A DNA stretch of 64,000 nt from the NCBI GenBank assembly GCA_015978205.1, contig JADWMM010000034.1, forward strand, positions 1 to 64,000. The letters run 5' to 3'. The notes under the pieces were generated by a model. That model was given only the letters and a program-made list of their open reading frames with translations. It had not been told where the DNA came from and did no database searches. This document shows positions 28,140-36,911 of the stretch, piece by piece. The translations under genes were made by a program, and so were the position numbers. The first letter of the stretch is position 1. Each line of letters opens with the position of its first letter. This DNA is from Alkaliphilus sp. NP8. GTDB taxonomy: Bacteria; Bacillota; Clostridia; Peptostreptococcales; Natronincolaceae.

Positions 28140-30044
28140 TTGAAATCTATAGCAGAGTTAGAAAAGATACAGAGGGAATCTTTAACTAAAGTTAATATAC
28201 GTAGGATTAAACAAGGTAAGAATACTATAGGGTCTGAAGAGTCCTTTAACACTGAAGATGGTGTAAGATCTCATGTTTTAGTATGTGCAGGAACTGGATG
28301 TACATCTTCAAAATCACTTGAAATTCTAAAAAAACTTGAAAAAGAAATAGAAAAATATAACCTAAAAGATGAAATTAAGATAGTTAAAACTGGATGTTTT
28401 GGTTTTTGTGAAGCAGGGCCTATAATAGTAGTTTATCCAGAAGGAACTTTTTACAGTCATATAAAAGTTGAAGATGTAGAAAAAATTACAGAAGAACATC
28501 TACTAAATGGAAATATAGTTAAGGACTTATTATTCAAAGGTTCTATAAAAGAAGATGAAATTGTGCCTATAAATGAGGTAGACTTTTATAAAAAGCAAAA
28601 GCGTATGGCGCTTAGAAACTGTGGTTTAATAAATCCAGAAGATGTAAAAGAATACATTGCACTTGATGGATATAAAGCCTTAGCAAAGGCATTAAGTGAA
28701 ATGACTCCAGAAGAAGTAATAGAAGAAGTGAAAAATTCTGGCCTTAGAGGTAGAGGGGGAGGAGGATTCCCTACAGGATTAAAATGGGGGTTTACTGCAA
28801 ATGCTGTGGATGATGAAAAATATGTAGCCTGTAATGCAGATGAAGGAGACCCTGGAGCATTTATGGACCGTTCTATTTTAGAAGGAGACCCACATTCATT
28901 AATAGAAGCTATGGCAATTGCAGGCTATGCAGTTGGAGCTGAGTTAGGATATGTTTATGTTCGTGCAGAGTATCCTATAGCAGTTGAAAGACTTCAGATT
29001 GCAATAGATCAGGCTAGAGAAATTGAACTTTTAGGCAAAAATATTTTTGGAACTGATTTTAACTTTGATATGGAAATTAGATTAGGAGCAGGGGCTTTTG
29101 TTTGTGGAGAGGAAACAGCATTAATAAATTCTATAGAAGGTAAGCGGGGTATGCCAAGACCGAGACCTCCATTTCCAGCTAATAAAGGTATATTTAACAA
29201 GCCAACATTATTAAATAATGTTGAAACTTATGCTAATGTTCCAGAAATAATTTTAAAAGGTGCGGAGTGGTTTGCAAATATAGGTACTGAAAGATCTAAA
29301 GGAACAAAAGTATTTGCCTTGGGAGGTAAAATAAACAATACTGGACTTTTAGAAGTACCTATGGGTACTACATTAAGAGATGTTATATATGAAGTAGGTG
29401 GAGGAATTCCAAAGAATAAAGACTTTAAAGCAGTTCAAACTGGAGGACCTTCTGGTGGATGTATACCATCAGATTATTTAGATACAGCCATAGATTATGA
29501 TAACTTAATAGAACTAGGATCTATGATGGGTTCTGGTGGTATGATCGTTATGGATGAAGATAATTGTATGGTAGATATAGCAAGGTTTTTCTTAGATTTT
29601 ACAGTTGAAGAGTCCTGTGGAAAATGTACTCCTTGTAGAGAAGGAACAAAGCGAATGCTAGAACTTTTAGATAAAATTACTTCTGGAGAAGGAGAAATGG
29701 AAGATATAGATAAGCTAGAATCTTTAGCTAATACTATAAAGTCGTCATCTCTTTGTGGTTTAGGGCAGACAGCTCCTAATCCAGTATTATCAACTTTAAA
29801 ATATTTCCGTCATGAATATGAGGCCCATGTAAAAGAAAAAACATGTCCAGCTGGAAATTGTCAGGATTTATTAACTTATTTTATTACTGACGGATGTAAG
29901 GGATGTACATTATGTGCTAAAGCATGTCCAGTAAATGCAATATCAGGAAAAACAAAGACTCAGCATATTATAAATACTGAAATTTGTATAAAATGCGGTG
30001 CATGTATGGAAAAATGTCCTTTCGATGCAATTATTAAAAAGTAG
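28140..30044 (+). CDS. NuoF/HydB-like flavin subunit of formate dehydrogenase complex
   Basis: A 634-residue NADH-binding flavoprotein. An N-terminal thioredoxin-like [2Fe-2S] domain (CAGTGCTSS and CFGFCEAGP, about residues 42-125) precedes the NuoF core with the FMN/NADH glycine loop GRGGGGFPTGLKWGF, then ADEGDPGAFMDRS. The N3-type [4Fe-4S] motif is SCGKCTPCREGT with SSLCGLG, and the C-terminus carries two ferredoxin clusters (CKGCTLCAKACP and CIKCGACMEKCP). The architecture equals HydB/HndC of bifurcating hydrogenases. The start is TTG 28140 after AGGAGGGGG. It likely passes electrons between NAD(H), a ferredoxin and FdhF. Confidence 0.94.
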   Translation: MKSIAELEKIQRESLTKVNIRRIKQGKNTIGSEESFNTEDGVRSHVLVCAGTGCTSSKSLEILKKLEKEIEKYNLKDEIKIVKTGCFGFCEAGPIIVVYPEGTFYSHIKVEDVEKITEEHLLNGNIVKDLLFKGSIKEDEIVPINEVDFYKKQKRMALRNCGLINPEDVKEYIALDGYKALAKALSEMTPEEVIEEVKNSGLRGRGGGGFPTGLKWGFTANAVDDEKYVACNADEGDPGAFMDRSILEGDPHSLIEAMAIAGYAVGAELGYVYVRAEYPIAVERLQIAIDQAREIELLGKNIFGTDFNFDMEIRLGAGAFVCGEETALINSIEGKRGMPRPRPPFPANKGIFNKPTLLNNVETYANVPEIILKGAEWFANIGTERSKGTKVFALGGKINNTGLLEVPMGTTLRDVIYEVGGGIPKNKDFKAVQTGGPSGGCIPSDYLDTAIDYDNLIELGSMMGSGGMIVMDEDNCMVDIARFFLDFTVEESCGKCTPCREGTKRMLELLDKITSGEGEMEDIDKLESLANTIKSSSLCGLGQTAPNPVLSTLKYFRHEYEAHVKEKTCPAGNCQDLLTYFITDGCKGCTLCAKACPVNAISGKTKTQHIINTEICIKCGACMEKCPFDAIIKK

Positions 30045-30075
30045 ATACTAAAACTGGTAATAAGGAGGAGAAAAT

Positions 30076-32757
30076 ATGATATCTTTAATAATAGATGGCA
30101 AACAAGTACAGGTTGAAGAAGGTAAAACAGTACTTGAAGCGGCTAAAAGCATAGGGATTGATATACCTACACTTTGTCATGATCCACGATTAAAACCTCA
30201 TGGTTCTTGTAGAATATGTGTAGTTGAAATAGAAGGAGCTAAAAGTGGTTTAACTACATCTTGTACAGCTCCTGTGTCTGAAGGAATGAATGTTAGTACC
30301 GAAAGTGAAAAAGTTGTTAATGCAAGACGTGATATATTAGATCTGATGTTAGCTAACCATCCACTAGACTGTATGACATGTCAGCAGGCAGGTAAATGTA
30401 CACTTCAAGACTTATGCTATAAATATGATGTAAAAGAAAGTTCTTTTAAAGGAGATAAAAAGAAATTTGAAATAGATGATTCTAATAATTTTTATTATAG
30501 TGATCAGGAAAAGTGTATTTTATGTGGAAAATGTGTCTATGTTTGTTCCGAGCTTCAATGCACTAATGCTATAAATTTTTCTGAAAGAGGATTTGATACA
30601 CATATTGCAGCACCATTTGAAGAAAAACTTGAAACGTCTACATGTGTATCTTGTGGTAACTGTGTTTCAGTCTGTCCTGTAGGTGCTTTAGTACCTAAGA
30701 GTAAAGAAAAGTTTAGATATTGGGAAACTAAACCTGTCAGAACAACATGCTCATATTGCGGAGTAGGTTGTCAAATGGATTTATTAGTAAAATATGATAA
30801 AGTAGTAGAAGTACAACCAGCTATGGGACCTTCAAATGAAGGACTTTTATGTGTAAAAGGCAAGTTTGCATTTAACTTTGTAAACCATCCAGATCGTTTA
30901 AAAACTCCTTTACTTAAGAAAGATGGAGAGTTTGTTGAAATAACATGGGATGAAGCTTACAATGTAATTGCAGAAAAAATGAATTCAACTAAAGAAAATT
31001 TTGGACCAGATTCAATTGCAGGTTTAACTTCAGCAAGATGTACAAATGAAGAAAACTATCTTATGCAAAAACTTATGAGAGCAGTAATTGGAACTAATAA
31101 TGCAGATCACTGTGCTAGGTTATGACATTCCTCTACAGTTGCAGGTCTTGCAACTACATTTGGAAGTGGAGCAATGACAAACAGCATAGCAGAAGTAAAA
31201 TGTGCAGATACAATATTTGTTACTGGATCAAATACTACAGAAAATCATCCTGTTATAGGAGCACAAGTAAAGCAGGCTATTAAAAATGGAACAAAATTAA
31301 TAGTAGCAGATCCAAGAGAAATAGAACTTGCTAAATATGCAGATGTATTTTTACAAATTACTCCTGGCACTAATATTGCTCTATTTAATGGTATGATGAA
31401 TGTTATTGTAAATGAAAATTTACAGGATGAAGAATTTATTAAAGAGAGAACAGAAGACTTTGAAGACTTTAAAAAAGTTGTTATGGAGTATACTCCAGAA
31501 AGATGCGGAGAGATATGTGGTGTGGATCCAGAAGATATAAGGAAGGCAGCTAGAATATATGCAAAAGCTAATAAAGCAAGTATTTTATATGCTATGGGAA
31601 TTACTCAGCATAGTACAGGTACCGAGCATGTAATGTCAGTATCAAATCTTGCTATACTTTGTGGAAATGTAGGAAAAGAAGGTACAGGGGTTAATCCACT
31701 TAGAGGACAAAACAATGTACAAGGTGCTTGTGATATGGGAGCATTAGCAACAGTTTTCCCTGGGTATCAAAAAGTAAATAATCCAGATGTTATAGAAAAG
31801 TTTGAAAAGGCTTGGCAAGCTAAGCTTTCTAGTTCTCCAGGACTTACAGCTTCTGAAATGATTCAAGAAGCCTACGATGGAAATGTAAAACTTATGTATA
31901 TAATGGGCGAAAACCCTATGGTATCAGACCCTGATACTAACCATACTAGAAAAGCTTTAGAAAACCTAGACTTCTTACTTGTTCAAGATATATTCTTAAC
32001 AGAAACTGCAGAGTTTGCAGATTTAGTTTTACCAGCAGCATCCTTTGCAGAAAAAGAAGGTACTTTTACTAATACAGAAAGAAGAATACAAATAGTAAGA
32101 AAAGTTGTACAGCCTAGAGGGAATTCAAAACCCGATTGGGTTATAATAATGGAAATTATGAATAGGTTAGGATATGATAAAACTTATAACAATCCTTGTG
32201 AAATAATGGAAGAAATAGCTTCTGTTACTCCACAATATGCTGGTATAGATTATGGCAGAATAGAAGAAAAAGGTATTCAGTGGCCATGTCCTACAAAGGA
32301 TCACCAAGGAACTAAGTTCTTACATGAAGGAAAGTTTGCAAGAGGTAAAGGGTTATTTAAAGCCATAGAATATACTCCAGCAGCAGAGCTAGCAGATGAA
32401 AATTATCCATTAATTCTTACAACAGGCCGTATATTATATCAATATCATACTAGAACAATGACAAATAAAACAGAAGGTATAAATAAAATAGCTCCAGAAA
32501 GCTATATAGAAATAAGTCCAGCATTAGCAGAAAAACTAAGCATTGTAGACGGAGAAAAAATAAAAGTAGCTTCAAGACGTGGAGAAATTGAAACAAAGGC
32601 TAAAGTAACAGACATAGTAACAGATAATGTAGTGTTTATGCCATTTCACTGGGCAGAAGGAGCAGCTAATGTACTAACTAATGGAGCAGCATTAGACAAA
32701 AAATCTAAAACACCTGAATTAAAGGTCTGTGCAGTTAAAGTAGAAAAGATTTCTTAA
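30076..32757 (+). CDS. fdhF: selenocysteine formate dehydrogenase catalytic subunit with NuoG-like N-terminus
   Basis: An 893-residue Mo/W-bis-pterin enzyme interconverting formate and CO2. The UGA at 31123-31125 is read as selenocysteine: the frame stays open for 527 more codons and the flanking HCARL-Sec-HS is the formate dehydrogenase active site. Domains in order are a [2Fe-2S] ferredoxin (about 1-78, CRICVVEI), a NuoG His-Cys cluster (HPLDCMTCQQAGKC), two [4Fe-4S] clusters (CILCGKCVYVC, CVSCGNCVSVC), a fourth cluster motif (TTCSYCGVGC), the molybdopterin core and a C-terminal cofactor-capping domain (NTERRIQIV, TGRILYQYHT). It starts after AGGAGG. Together with the upstream NuoE and NuoF subunits it forms an NAD-linked complex. 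A reader that stops at UGA will split it into two genes. Confidence 0.95.
31123..31155 (+). promoter_or_regulatory. SECIS-like element directing selenocysteine at UGA
   Basis: Eleven bases after the UGA a hairpin forms from AGTTGCA and TGCAACT with the loop GGTCT. The E. coli fdhF SECIS has the same GTTGCAGGTCT core, where SelB binds. Position and loop agree with bacterial SECIS rules. Confidence 0.9.
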
Positions 32758-32785
32758 AATATTAATATAAATAAAATGAGAAATG

Positions 32786-32814
32786 TAGGAGAGCTTAATC
32801 ACTCTCCTATTTTG
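32786..32814 (+). terminator. rho-independent terminator of formate dehydrogenase operon
   Basis: TAGGAGAG and CTCTCCTA pair over an 8-base loop, then TTTTG, 28 bases after the fdhF stop. Confidence 0.85.
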
Positions 32815-32913
32815 TTAATTTAGTCGTTAGATTGTAACTATTACTTTATGATATTATTAATGATTGCATATTTTTAGTTATATAAGATTAATACAGATAG
32901 AGGATGTACTAAA

Positions 32914-33213
32914 ATGAGGAAGGCAATTAAATCAGCATTTAAGATTAGCACCATTTGTTTTTTTCGGAAAGGATAAAACTACCCCTAAATATATAGTTTA
33001 TATAGGCAAATATTTACCACACCTGCAATAATAGCAATGCTTATAGTTTATTGTTTAAGAAATATTAATATTTTATCATCACCTTTTGGTATACCAGAGG
33101 CAATAGGAATTGTAGCAGTTACTTTGCTTCATATATGGAAACGTAATAACCTAATTAGTATTTTAGGCGGAACTGCTTTATATATGGTTTGTGTACAGTT
33201 TATATGTGGGTAA
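32914..33213 (+). pseudogene. azlD: azlD-type branched-chain amino acid export subunit remnant
   Basis: Pieces of an AzlD membrane protein are spread over two reading frames. One frame reads FVFFGKDKTTPKYIVYIGKY then hits stops; after a shift at about 33020 the next frame reads AIIAMLIVYCLRNINILSSP, GIPEAIGIVAVTLLHIWKRN and a hydrophobic end, closing with TAA at 33211. The true N-terminus and the partner azlC are missing. AzlCD exports branched-chain amino acids and analogues such as azaleucine. At least one frameshift and a lost 5' part make it nonfunctional. It lies at the left edge of the accessory island. Confidence 0.75.
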
Positions 33214-33218
33214 TGTTA

Positions 33219-33248
33219 TTGATAAAAAAGTATTAAAAATGATATACT
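33219..33248 (+). promoter_or_regulatory. candidate promoter of mntA-hepT
   Basis: TTGATA and TATACT are separated by 18 bp and lie 17 bases before the earliest possible mntA start, giving a very short leader. Confidence 0.5.
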
Positions 33249-33264
33249 GTAAATATATAGAAAA

Positions 33265-33690
33265 TTGCGAGAGGTGAGGAAAATTCACTTATCAGAAGAA
33301 GATAAGAATAAAATAGTAGATTTTTTTAAGAAAGAATTTAGTCCCAAGTTTATATACCTTTTTGGGTCTTTTGCTAAAGGAGAAGGACGTAACGATAGCG
33401 ATATAGATTTGGCTATTTATACAGATAAGATTATTGATGCGTATACACTGTTTATAGCTGCTGGTAATCTTTCTTTTGAAGTGAAAAGAGATGTTCAGAT
33501 TGTTCATTTGAAGGATATTAGTACAGTATTTGCTGCCCAAATTGTAGGTACAAAAGAGGTTTTATATTGTGAAGATGAATACCTAATGGCTAATTATGAT
33601 ATTAGAGCCTTCAAAGAATACGCAAAGTTAAATGAAGAAAGAAAAGTCATATTAGATACTATTAAGAAGGATGGTAGGATATATGGTTAA
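33265..33690 (+). CDS. mntA: MntA-type nucleotidyltransferase antitoxin
   Basis: A 141-residue minimal nucleotidyltransferase. The signature GSFAKG (residues 34-39) with DSDIDL (44-49; Asp46 and Asp48 as metal ligands) is intact. In type VII HEPN/MNT toxin-antitoxin modules this enzyme neutralises the HEPN RNase by transferring AMP groups to it. It overlaps the downstream hepT by 8 bases, the usual pairing. The start is uncertain: TTG 33265 and GTG 33274 are in frame but neither has a spaced ribosome site, and the best purine run, GAGAGGTGAGG, sits just before an ATT at 33286. It lies in the accessory island. Confidence 0.88.
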   Translation: MREVRKIHLSEEDKNKIVDFFKKEFSPKFIYLFGSFAKGEGRNDSDIDLAIYTDKIIDAYTLFIAAGNLSFEVKRDVQIVHLKDISTVFAAQIVGTKEVLYCEDEYLMANYDIRAFKEYAKLNEERKVILDTIKKDGRIYG

Positions 33691-34090
33691 CGATGTTTTA
33701 TATAACAAAATAAGTATTATAGAGAGATGCCTGATGAGGATTCGAGAAGTTTATGACGAAACCCCAGACAATTTAAGTGATTATACTAAACAAGACTCTA
33801 TAGTACTAAATATTCAAAGAGCTGTTGAATCAACTATTGATATAGCAATGCATATAGTTTCTGTAAAAAAATTAGGTATCCCTCAAAACAGTAGAGATGC
33901 TTTCGAAGTATTAAGTCATCATAATATAATTAACCAAGAAATGTTGAAAAAATTAAAGGCAATGATCGGCTTTAGAAATATAGCAGTTCATAATTATCAA
34001 AAGATTAACTTAGAGATTTTGCAAAAAGTTATAGAAAATCATTTGGAGGATTTTGAAGAATTTATATATTTCGTTAATAAGATTAAATAA
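33683..34090 (+). CDS. hepT: HepT-type HEPN toxin (RNase)
   Basis: A 135-residue all-helical HEPN-domain protein (formerly DUF86). The catalytic RNase motif R-x4-H is present as RNIAVH, followed by N and Y, near residue 101. In the pair it is the toxin that cleaves RNA unless AMPylated by MntA. ATG 33683 is preferred over ATG 33671 because GGTAGGAT precedes it. It overlaps mntA and faces a small membrane protein gene on the opposite strand. Such pairs stabilise accessory regions or act as phage defence; which applies here is unknown. Confidence 0.88.
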   Translation: MVNDVLYNKISIIERCLMRIREVYDETPDNLSDYTKQDSIVLNIQRAVESTIDIAMHIVSVKKLGIPQNSRDAFEVLSHHNIINQEMLKKLKAMIGFRNIAVHNYQKINLEILQKVIENHLEDFEEFIYFVNKIK

Positions 34091-34228
34091 CATGATAAAA
34101 ATCCTCTATAAATAAATGAAACAGAACAAAGCAGTTAGAATAAATGGTGATATTTATTATTGTGCTGGATGGTATAGAGAATATGCTGTAAATATATAAG
34201 AATATGAAGGGTGGTTTAATTATAATAT

Positions 34229-34435
34229 TTATTCATCTTCCATAAATAGATAAACACCTATACCTATAGATAATGCAATTAACACAAATATTACATTTGG
34301 TATATTTTTCAATAACTTTGGATGATAGTCCTTTGTCAATTCGTCAATATGCATAGATATTTTGCCTAACATTAGTATTACTGATAAAACTAACATACTA
34401 ATACTAGTTATACATAGTCCTACTATTTTTTTCAT
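34229..34435 (-). CDS. small two-helix membrane protein
   Basis: A predicted 68-residue protein with two hydrophobic helices (about residues 4-25 and 45-64) and a short polar loop between them with lysines and histidine. I do not recognise the family. The ribosome site GGAGG with 7-base spacing supports ATG 34435 over the in-frame ATG at 34441. It ends convergent to hepT. Its position beside an ABC ATPase remnant and micro-ORF A makes an immunity or export-accessory role imaginable, but no sequence motif supports that. Confidence 0.6.
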   Translation of the reverse strand: MKKIVGLCITSISMLVLSVILMLGKISMHIDELTKDYHPKLLKNIPNVIFVLIALSIGIGVYLFMEDE

Positions 34436-34498
34436 ATACATTCCTCCGATAAATATATAATAGTCTTAAATAGTGCAAATAAGTATACTTACTAATTA

Positions 34499-34600
34499 AA
34501 TCCATATGAATTAGTTTTAGCAAATGAACCTATTGGAAATCTAGATCATAAAAATAAAAGGGAAGTTATTAGAATTTTTAAAGATGTATTATTCTATTAA
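34499..34600 (+). pseudogene. ABC transporter ATPase 3' fragment
   Basis: The 33-codon piece reads ELVLANEPIGNLDHKNKREV, which is the Walker B and D-loop region of an ABC exporter ATPase (family form LLLADEPTGNLD), and then stops. Everything upstream (Walker A, signature) is missing. The aspartate of Walker B has become asparagine. Its end coincides with the left border of the duplicated block, as if a rearrangement cut it off. Confidence 0.7.
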
Positions 34601-34706
34601 AAATAATACGTAAATGATTGAATCCGTATCTGTTTATAGCAAAAATCCCTATTGAACAAAAAACTAATATTAAAGAAATTATTAAAATGTTTTTCTTGTT
34701 TTTCAT
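34578..34706 (-). CDS. micro-ORF A: predicted secreted cationic amphipathic peptide precursor
   Basis: A 42-residue frame. It starts MKNKKN, continues with a hydrophobic stretch NILIISLILVFCSIGIFA (a signal peptide with a possible cut after IFA), and ends with a basic segment, INRYGFNHLRIIFNRIIHL. In a helical projection of that tail R3, N7, R10, N14 and H18 fall on one face and L9, I12, F13, I16 and I17 on another. GAAAGGATG lies 6 bases before the ATG, and a TGGTATTGT extended -10 is placed 30 bp from the palindrome. A second copy (micro-ORF B) differs by an in-frame codon indel and three conservative changes. It is too short for most annotation. I propose a secreted peptide; a truncated gene remnant is the alternative. 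Confidence 0.6.
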   Translation of the reverse strand: MKNKKNILIISLILVFCSIGIFAINRYGFNHLRIIFNRIIHL

Positions 34707-34795
34707 AAGCTTCATCCTTTCTTTTTAATACTTAATACAACATATTTCGATTTATGATAACAATACCAAATATACCTAATTTATACAATGCAATT

Positions 34796-34870
34796 GTAAT
34801 GAAATAGGAGTAAAACGTAACGAAAAAGTTTTATGTACCATTTCATTACGTTTTACTCCTATTTGGTTAC
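34796..34870. promoter_or_regulatory. four-box palindromic operator, copy 1 (putative Agr/LytTR site)
   Basis: Left boxes GTAATGAAAT (34796) and GTAACGAAAA (34817) and right boxes ATTTCATTAC (34840) and ATTTGGTTAC (34861) form two direct-repeat pairs, each with a 21-bp period, inverted around AGTTTTATGTACC. The 31-bp arms are nearly complementary. LytTR proteins such as AgrA bind direct repeats with this period. Outward -10 elements lie at 34900 (TAAAAT, 29 bp) on the plus side and 34765 (TATTGT, 30 bp) on the minus side. Confidence 0.65.
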
Positions 34871-34968
34871 AAATATGTTGAATTGCAAGAAAATTACGTT
34901 AAAATAAAAGTATCTTAGTAGAGGGTCACAAAAATAAGAGATTGAAAATTTATTTAGGAGGTGAAGTT

Positions 34969-35001
34969 ATGTGTAAAGTTAGAAGATTTTTTTTAAAATA
35001 A
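34969..35001 (+). other. possible 10-residue leader ORF
   Basis: ATG with an ideal AGGAGGTG 5 bases upstream opens a 10-codon frame (MCKVRRFFLK). The same ribosome site and ATGTGT recur after the central palindrome at 40081-40103, where the frame ends after two codons. It may be a leader peptide or the remains of a shared small gene. Confidence 0.35.
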
Positions 35002-35064
35002 GTTTTTAGCTAATGTCTAATGAAGGATTAATAGAGATAGAAAATTATAATAGGAGGTATAGAA

Positions 35065-35577
35065 ATGATAACAAAAAAATATTTAGCTTTATTTTTAATG
35101 TGCCTATTTGTTTTTTTTACTACTTCCACTACTTTTGCAAATTTAGAAATAACATCCACAACGGGATATGCAACTGATACGTTAGAAAGTGATTTATATG
35201 AAATTGATGTTTGGGGAAATGTTTACTATAGGGATAATACTTCTGATGATGTGTATATTGATAATTGCAGTGTGTGGGCAAGTAATATAGGGAATACAGT
35301 GGAAGTTGCTGAATATGCACATAGTATTTATGAAGGAGGAGAGCCGGCGTCATTTGATCAAGAAGTAGTATTATGGGATGATGATGTAGTAGAACCAGGG
35401 GAGACAGCTAATTATAGATGGTATCATAATGAGACGTTTGATAAGGACGACTATTTATATATTAAATTACTTGTAAGACCTAGATTTATAGGTGGAGATG
35501 ATACTATAGGTGGGAGTAGATGTGGAGTAGAGGTGTTTTTTGAAAGAAACAGTATTTGGGATACAACTGTAGAATAG
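35065..35577 (+). CDS. secreted protein of unknown function
   Basis: A predicted 170-residue exported protein. A signal peptide of about 26 residues ends TTFANLE. The mature part is acidic and rich in aromatic residues and aspartate (DDVYIDNCSVWAS, VVLWDDDVVEPGETANYRW), contains two cysteines and looks all-beta, perhaps an Ig- or jelly-roll-like fold. I recognise no family. It starts after AGGAGG, about 150 bases downstream of a probable -10 associated with palindrome copy 1, and is followed 72 bases later by another exported protein gene. It is a candidate member of the local Agr regulon. Confidence 0.65.
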   Translation: MITKKYLALFLMCLFVFFTTSTTFANLEITSTTGYATDTLESDLYEIDVWGNVYYRDNTSDDVYIDNCSVWASNIGNTVEVAEYAHSIYEGGEPASFDQEVVLWDDDVVEPGETANYRWYHNETFDKDDYLYIKLLVRPRFIGGDDTIGGSRCGVEVFFERNSIWDTTVE

Positions 35578-35649
35578 TGTAATTAAGATGAATAAACTTA
35601 ATTCGTATTAAACATTAGTTTTGAATATAAATATAGGAGGAGGATATAA

Positions 35650-36420
35650 ATGAAAACAAGAAAAAGTTTAAGTATAGGTTCATTAATAGTATTAATTTTT
35701 AGCTTATCCTCAATTATTTTAGCATTTGCAAATATAGATAATTTTGAAAATAATCTATCCAAAGATGAATTTATGCTTAAAACATTAGAACATAAAGTTG
35801 AAGATCATATTTTATCTATTAATTTTGATGCACAATTTCAAGGAAAAACAGTTGAATTTGCTGAAAAACCATTTATAACAATTAATAATGAAGATATAGA
35901 AACTAATAAAATTAAATTAAAAGGATCAGTACTTAATATGGATTTTGATATAGAAAATATTGAATCAAATAAGGTAAATCTAAAAATTCCGTCTGTAGTT
36001 GTTCCTTATAAATCAAATAACATAGAGACTGAAATTCAAATAGATCCCCAATTTTCGAATGAAGAACTTAATGTAAAGGTTAACAAAAATTTAAATTTAA
36101 ATAAAGAAAAATGGATTAAAATTGGAGATATAAAAACTCAAAAGAATAGACTTGGTGATAAACAAATACTGATTAAATATAAAAACATTAGTAACTCTAA
36201 TGTATACCCTAGTAAGCTAAATTTAGAAGTAGATGATGATATATTTCATGGGGATGTATTAACAATATTTAATAAATCAGGCGAGGTTGATAGAGGTGTA
36301 TTTGTATTTAATATACCTTCAATAAATGAAATAAATGATATATCGTCATATAAATTAAATGTAAAAGAGGTTTTTAAAAAAATTGATGGAAATTGGAATG
36401 TAGAGATTCCAATAAAATAA
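35650..36420 (+). CDS. secreted or anchored protein of unknown function
   Basis: A predicted 256-residue protein. The N-terminal hydrophobic segment (about residues 9-28) is a signal peptide or anchor, followed by a long lysine/asparagine-rich beta-type region without cysteines. Alternating hydrophobic strands such as HILSINFDAQFQGKTVEF and VNLKIPSVVVPYK suggest a beta-sandwich, and there is no enzyme motif. I do not recognise it. It has AGGAGGAGG upstream and likely forms an operon with the preceding secreted protein. A perfect palindrome follows 36 bases after the stop. Confidence 0.65.
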   Translation: MKTRKSLSIGSLIVLIFSLSSIILAFANIDNFENNLSKDEFMLKTLEHKVEDHILSINFDAQFQGKTVEFAEKPFITINNEDIETNKIKLKGSVLNMDFDIENIESNKVNLKIPSVVVPYKSNNIETEIQIDPQFSNEELNVKVNKNLNLNKEKWIKIGDIKTQKNRLGDKQILIKYKNISNSNVYPSKLNLEVDDDIFHGDVLTIFNKSGEVDRGVFVFNIPSINEINDISSYKLNVKEVFKKIDGNWNVEIPIK

Positions 36421-36456
36421 TAAATTAAATAGTTTTCTATTATAAATGATAAAATA

Positions 36457-36496
36457 TACCCGATAGTATTTGTTTATAAACAAATACTATCGGGTA
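36457..36496. repeat. perfect 40-nt palindrome without loop
   Basis: TACCCGATAGTATTTGTTTA is directly followed by its exact reverse complement. No T-run follows on the plus strand. It may be a terminator, a protein-binding site or a cruciform; 30 bases later a new gene starts. Confidence 0.8.
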
Positions 36497-36526
36497 GTAA
36501 TATGAATAGAAAAAGAGGTGATATTT

Positions 36527-36853
36527 ATGAGTTGGTGGTTTGGGCAACAAGATTCAAGTAAAGGTGCTTGGGATGTAGATTTAAAAGAAAACACCAAGTA
36601 TAAAAGTAGAAAAGCAGGACTTAAAATTATTATTAGAGGAATCATTTGTTTAATATTATTTGCTTTACTATGGTTTGGAATGTCATTATTAACCAGTTAT
36701 TTTAATGTTGAAAGAGGTAATTTTATATATTACTTTTTAAGATTTATGCGATATATTTTATTAATTCCTTTAGTAGCTACATTACAAATACCAATAGGAC
36801 TATATTATTTTATTAGATATTTTAAAGTGAAAAATAATAAAAGAAGTATCTAA
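36527..36853 (+). CDS. small membrane protein
   Basis: A predicted 108-residue protein with a polar N-terminus (SWWFGQQDSSKGAWDVD), a hydrophobic helix at about residues 35-56 and a second long one at about 70-96, ending in lysines and arginine. I see no family motif. ATG 36527 is preferred since GAGGTGAT precedes it; a GTG at 36518 falls inside that site. It lies between the secreted proteins and the agr regulator genes and has its own terminator. Confidence 0.6.
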   Translation: MSWWFGQQDSSKGAWDVDLKENTKYKSRKAGLKIIIRGIICLILFALLWFGMSLLTSYFNVERGNFIYYFLRFMRYILLIPLVATLQIPIGLYYFIRYFKVKNNKRSI

Positions 36854-36911
36854 TATATTTAAAGAAGAAAGTTGTTTAGATATAATAGAAGTTATAAAAA
36901 ATAAATACTAT

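Larger units (their letters stand above)
34577..34870 (+). repeat. duplicated block, copy 1 (micro-ORF A plus palindromic operator)
   Basis: About 295 bp that recur at 41439-41735 in the same orientation with high identity. Homology starts at TTTAAAGATGTATTATTCTA, includes a minus-strand micro-ORF, its promoter and the four-box palindrome, and ends with ATTTGGTTAC. The border lies about one base beyond the micro-ORF stop codon. No target-site duplication or transposase is seen. Confidence 0.9.

Noticed and set aside
34116-34199. 27-codon frame starting MKQNKAVRINGD after hepT
   Set aside because: No ribosome site and no repeat elsewhere; possibly a gene scrap but not supportable.
34796-34870. 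Long inverted repeat as an intrinsic terminator
   Set aside because: No T-run on either side, it occurs three times between divergent starts, and in copy 3 the pairing is degraded while the boxes stay.
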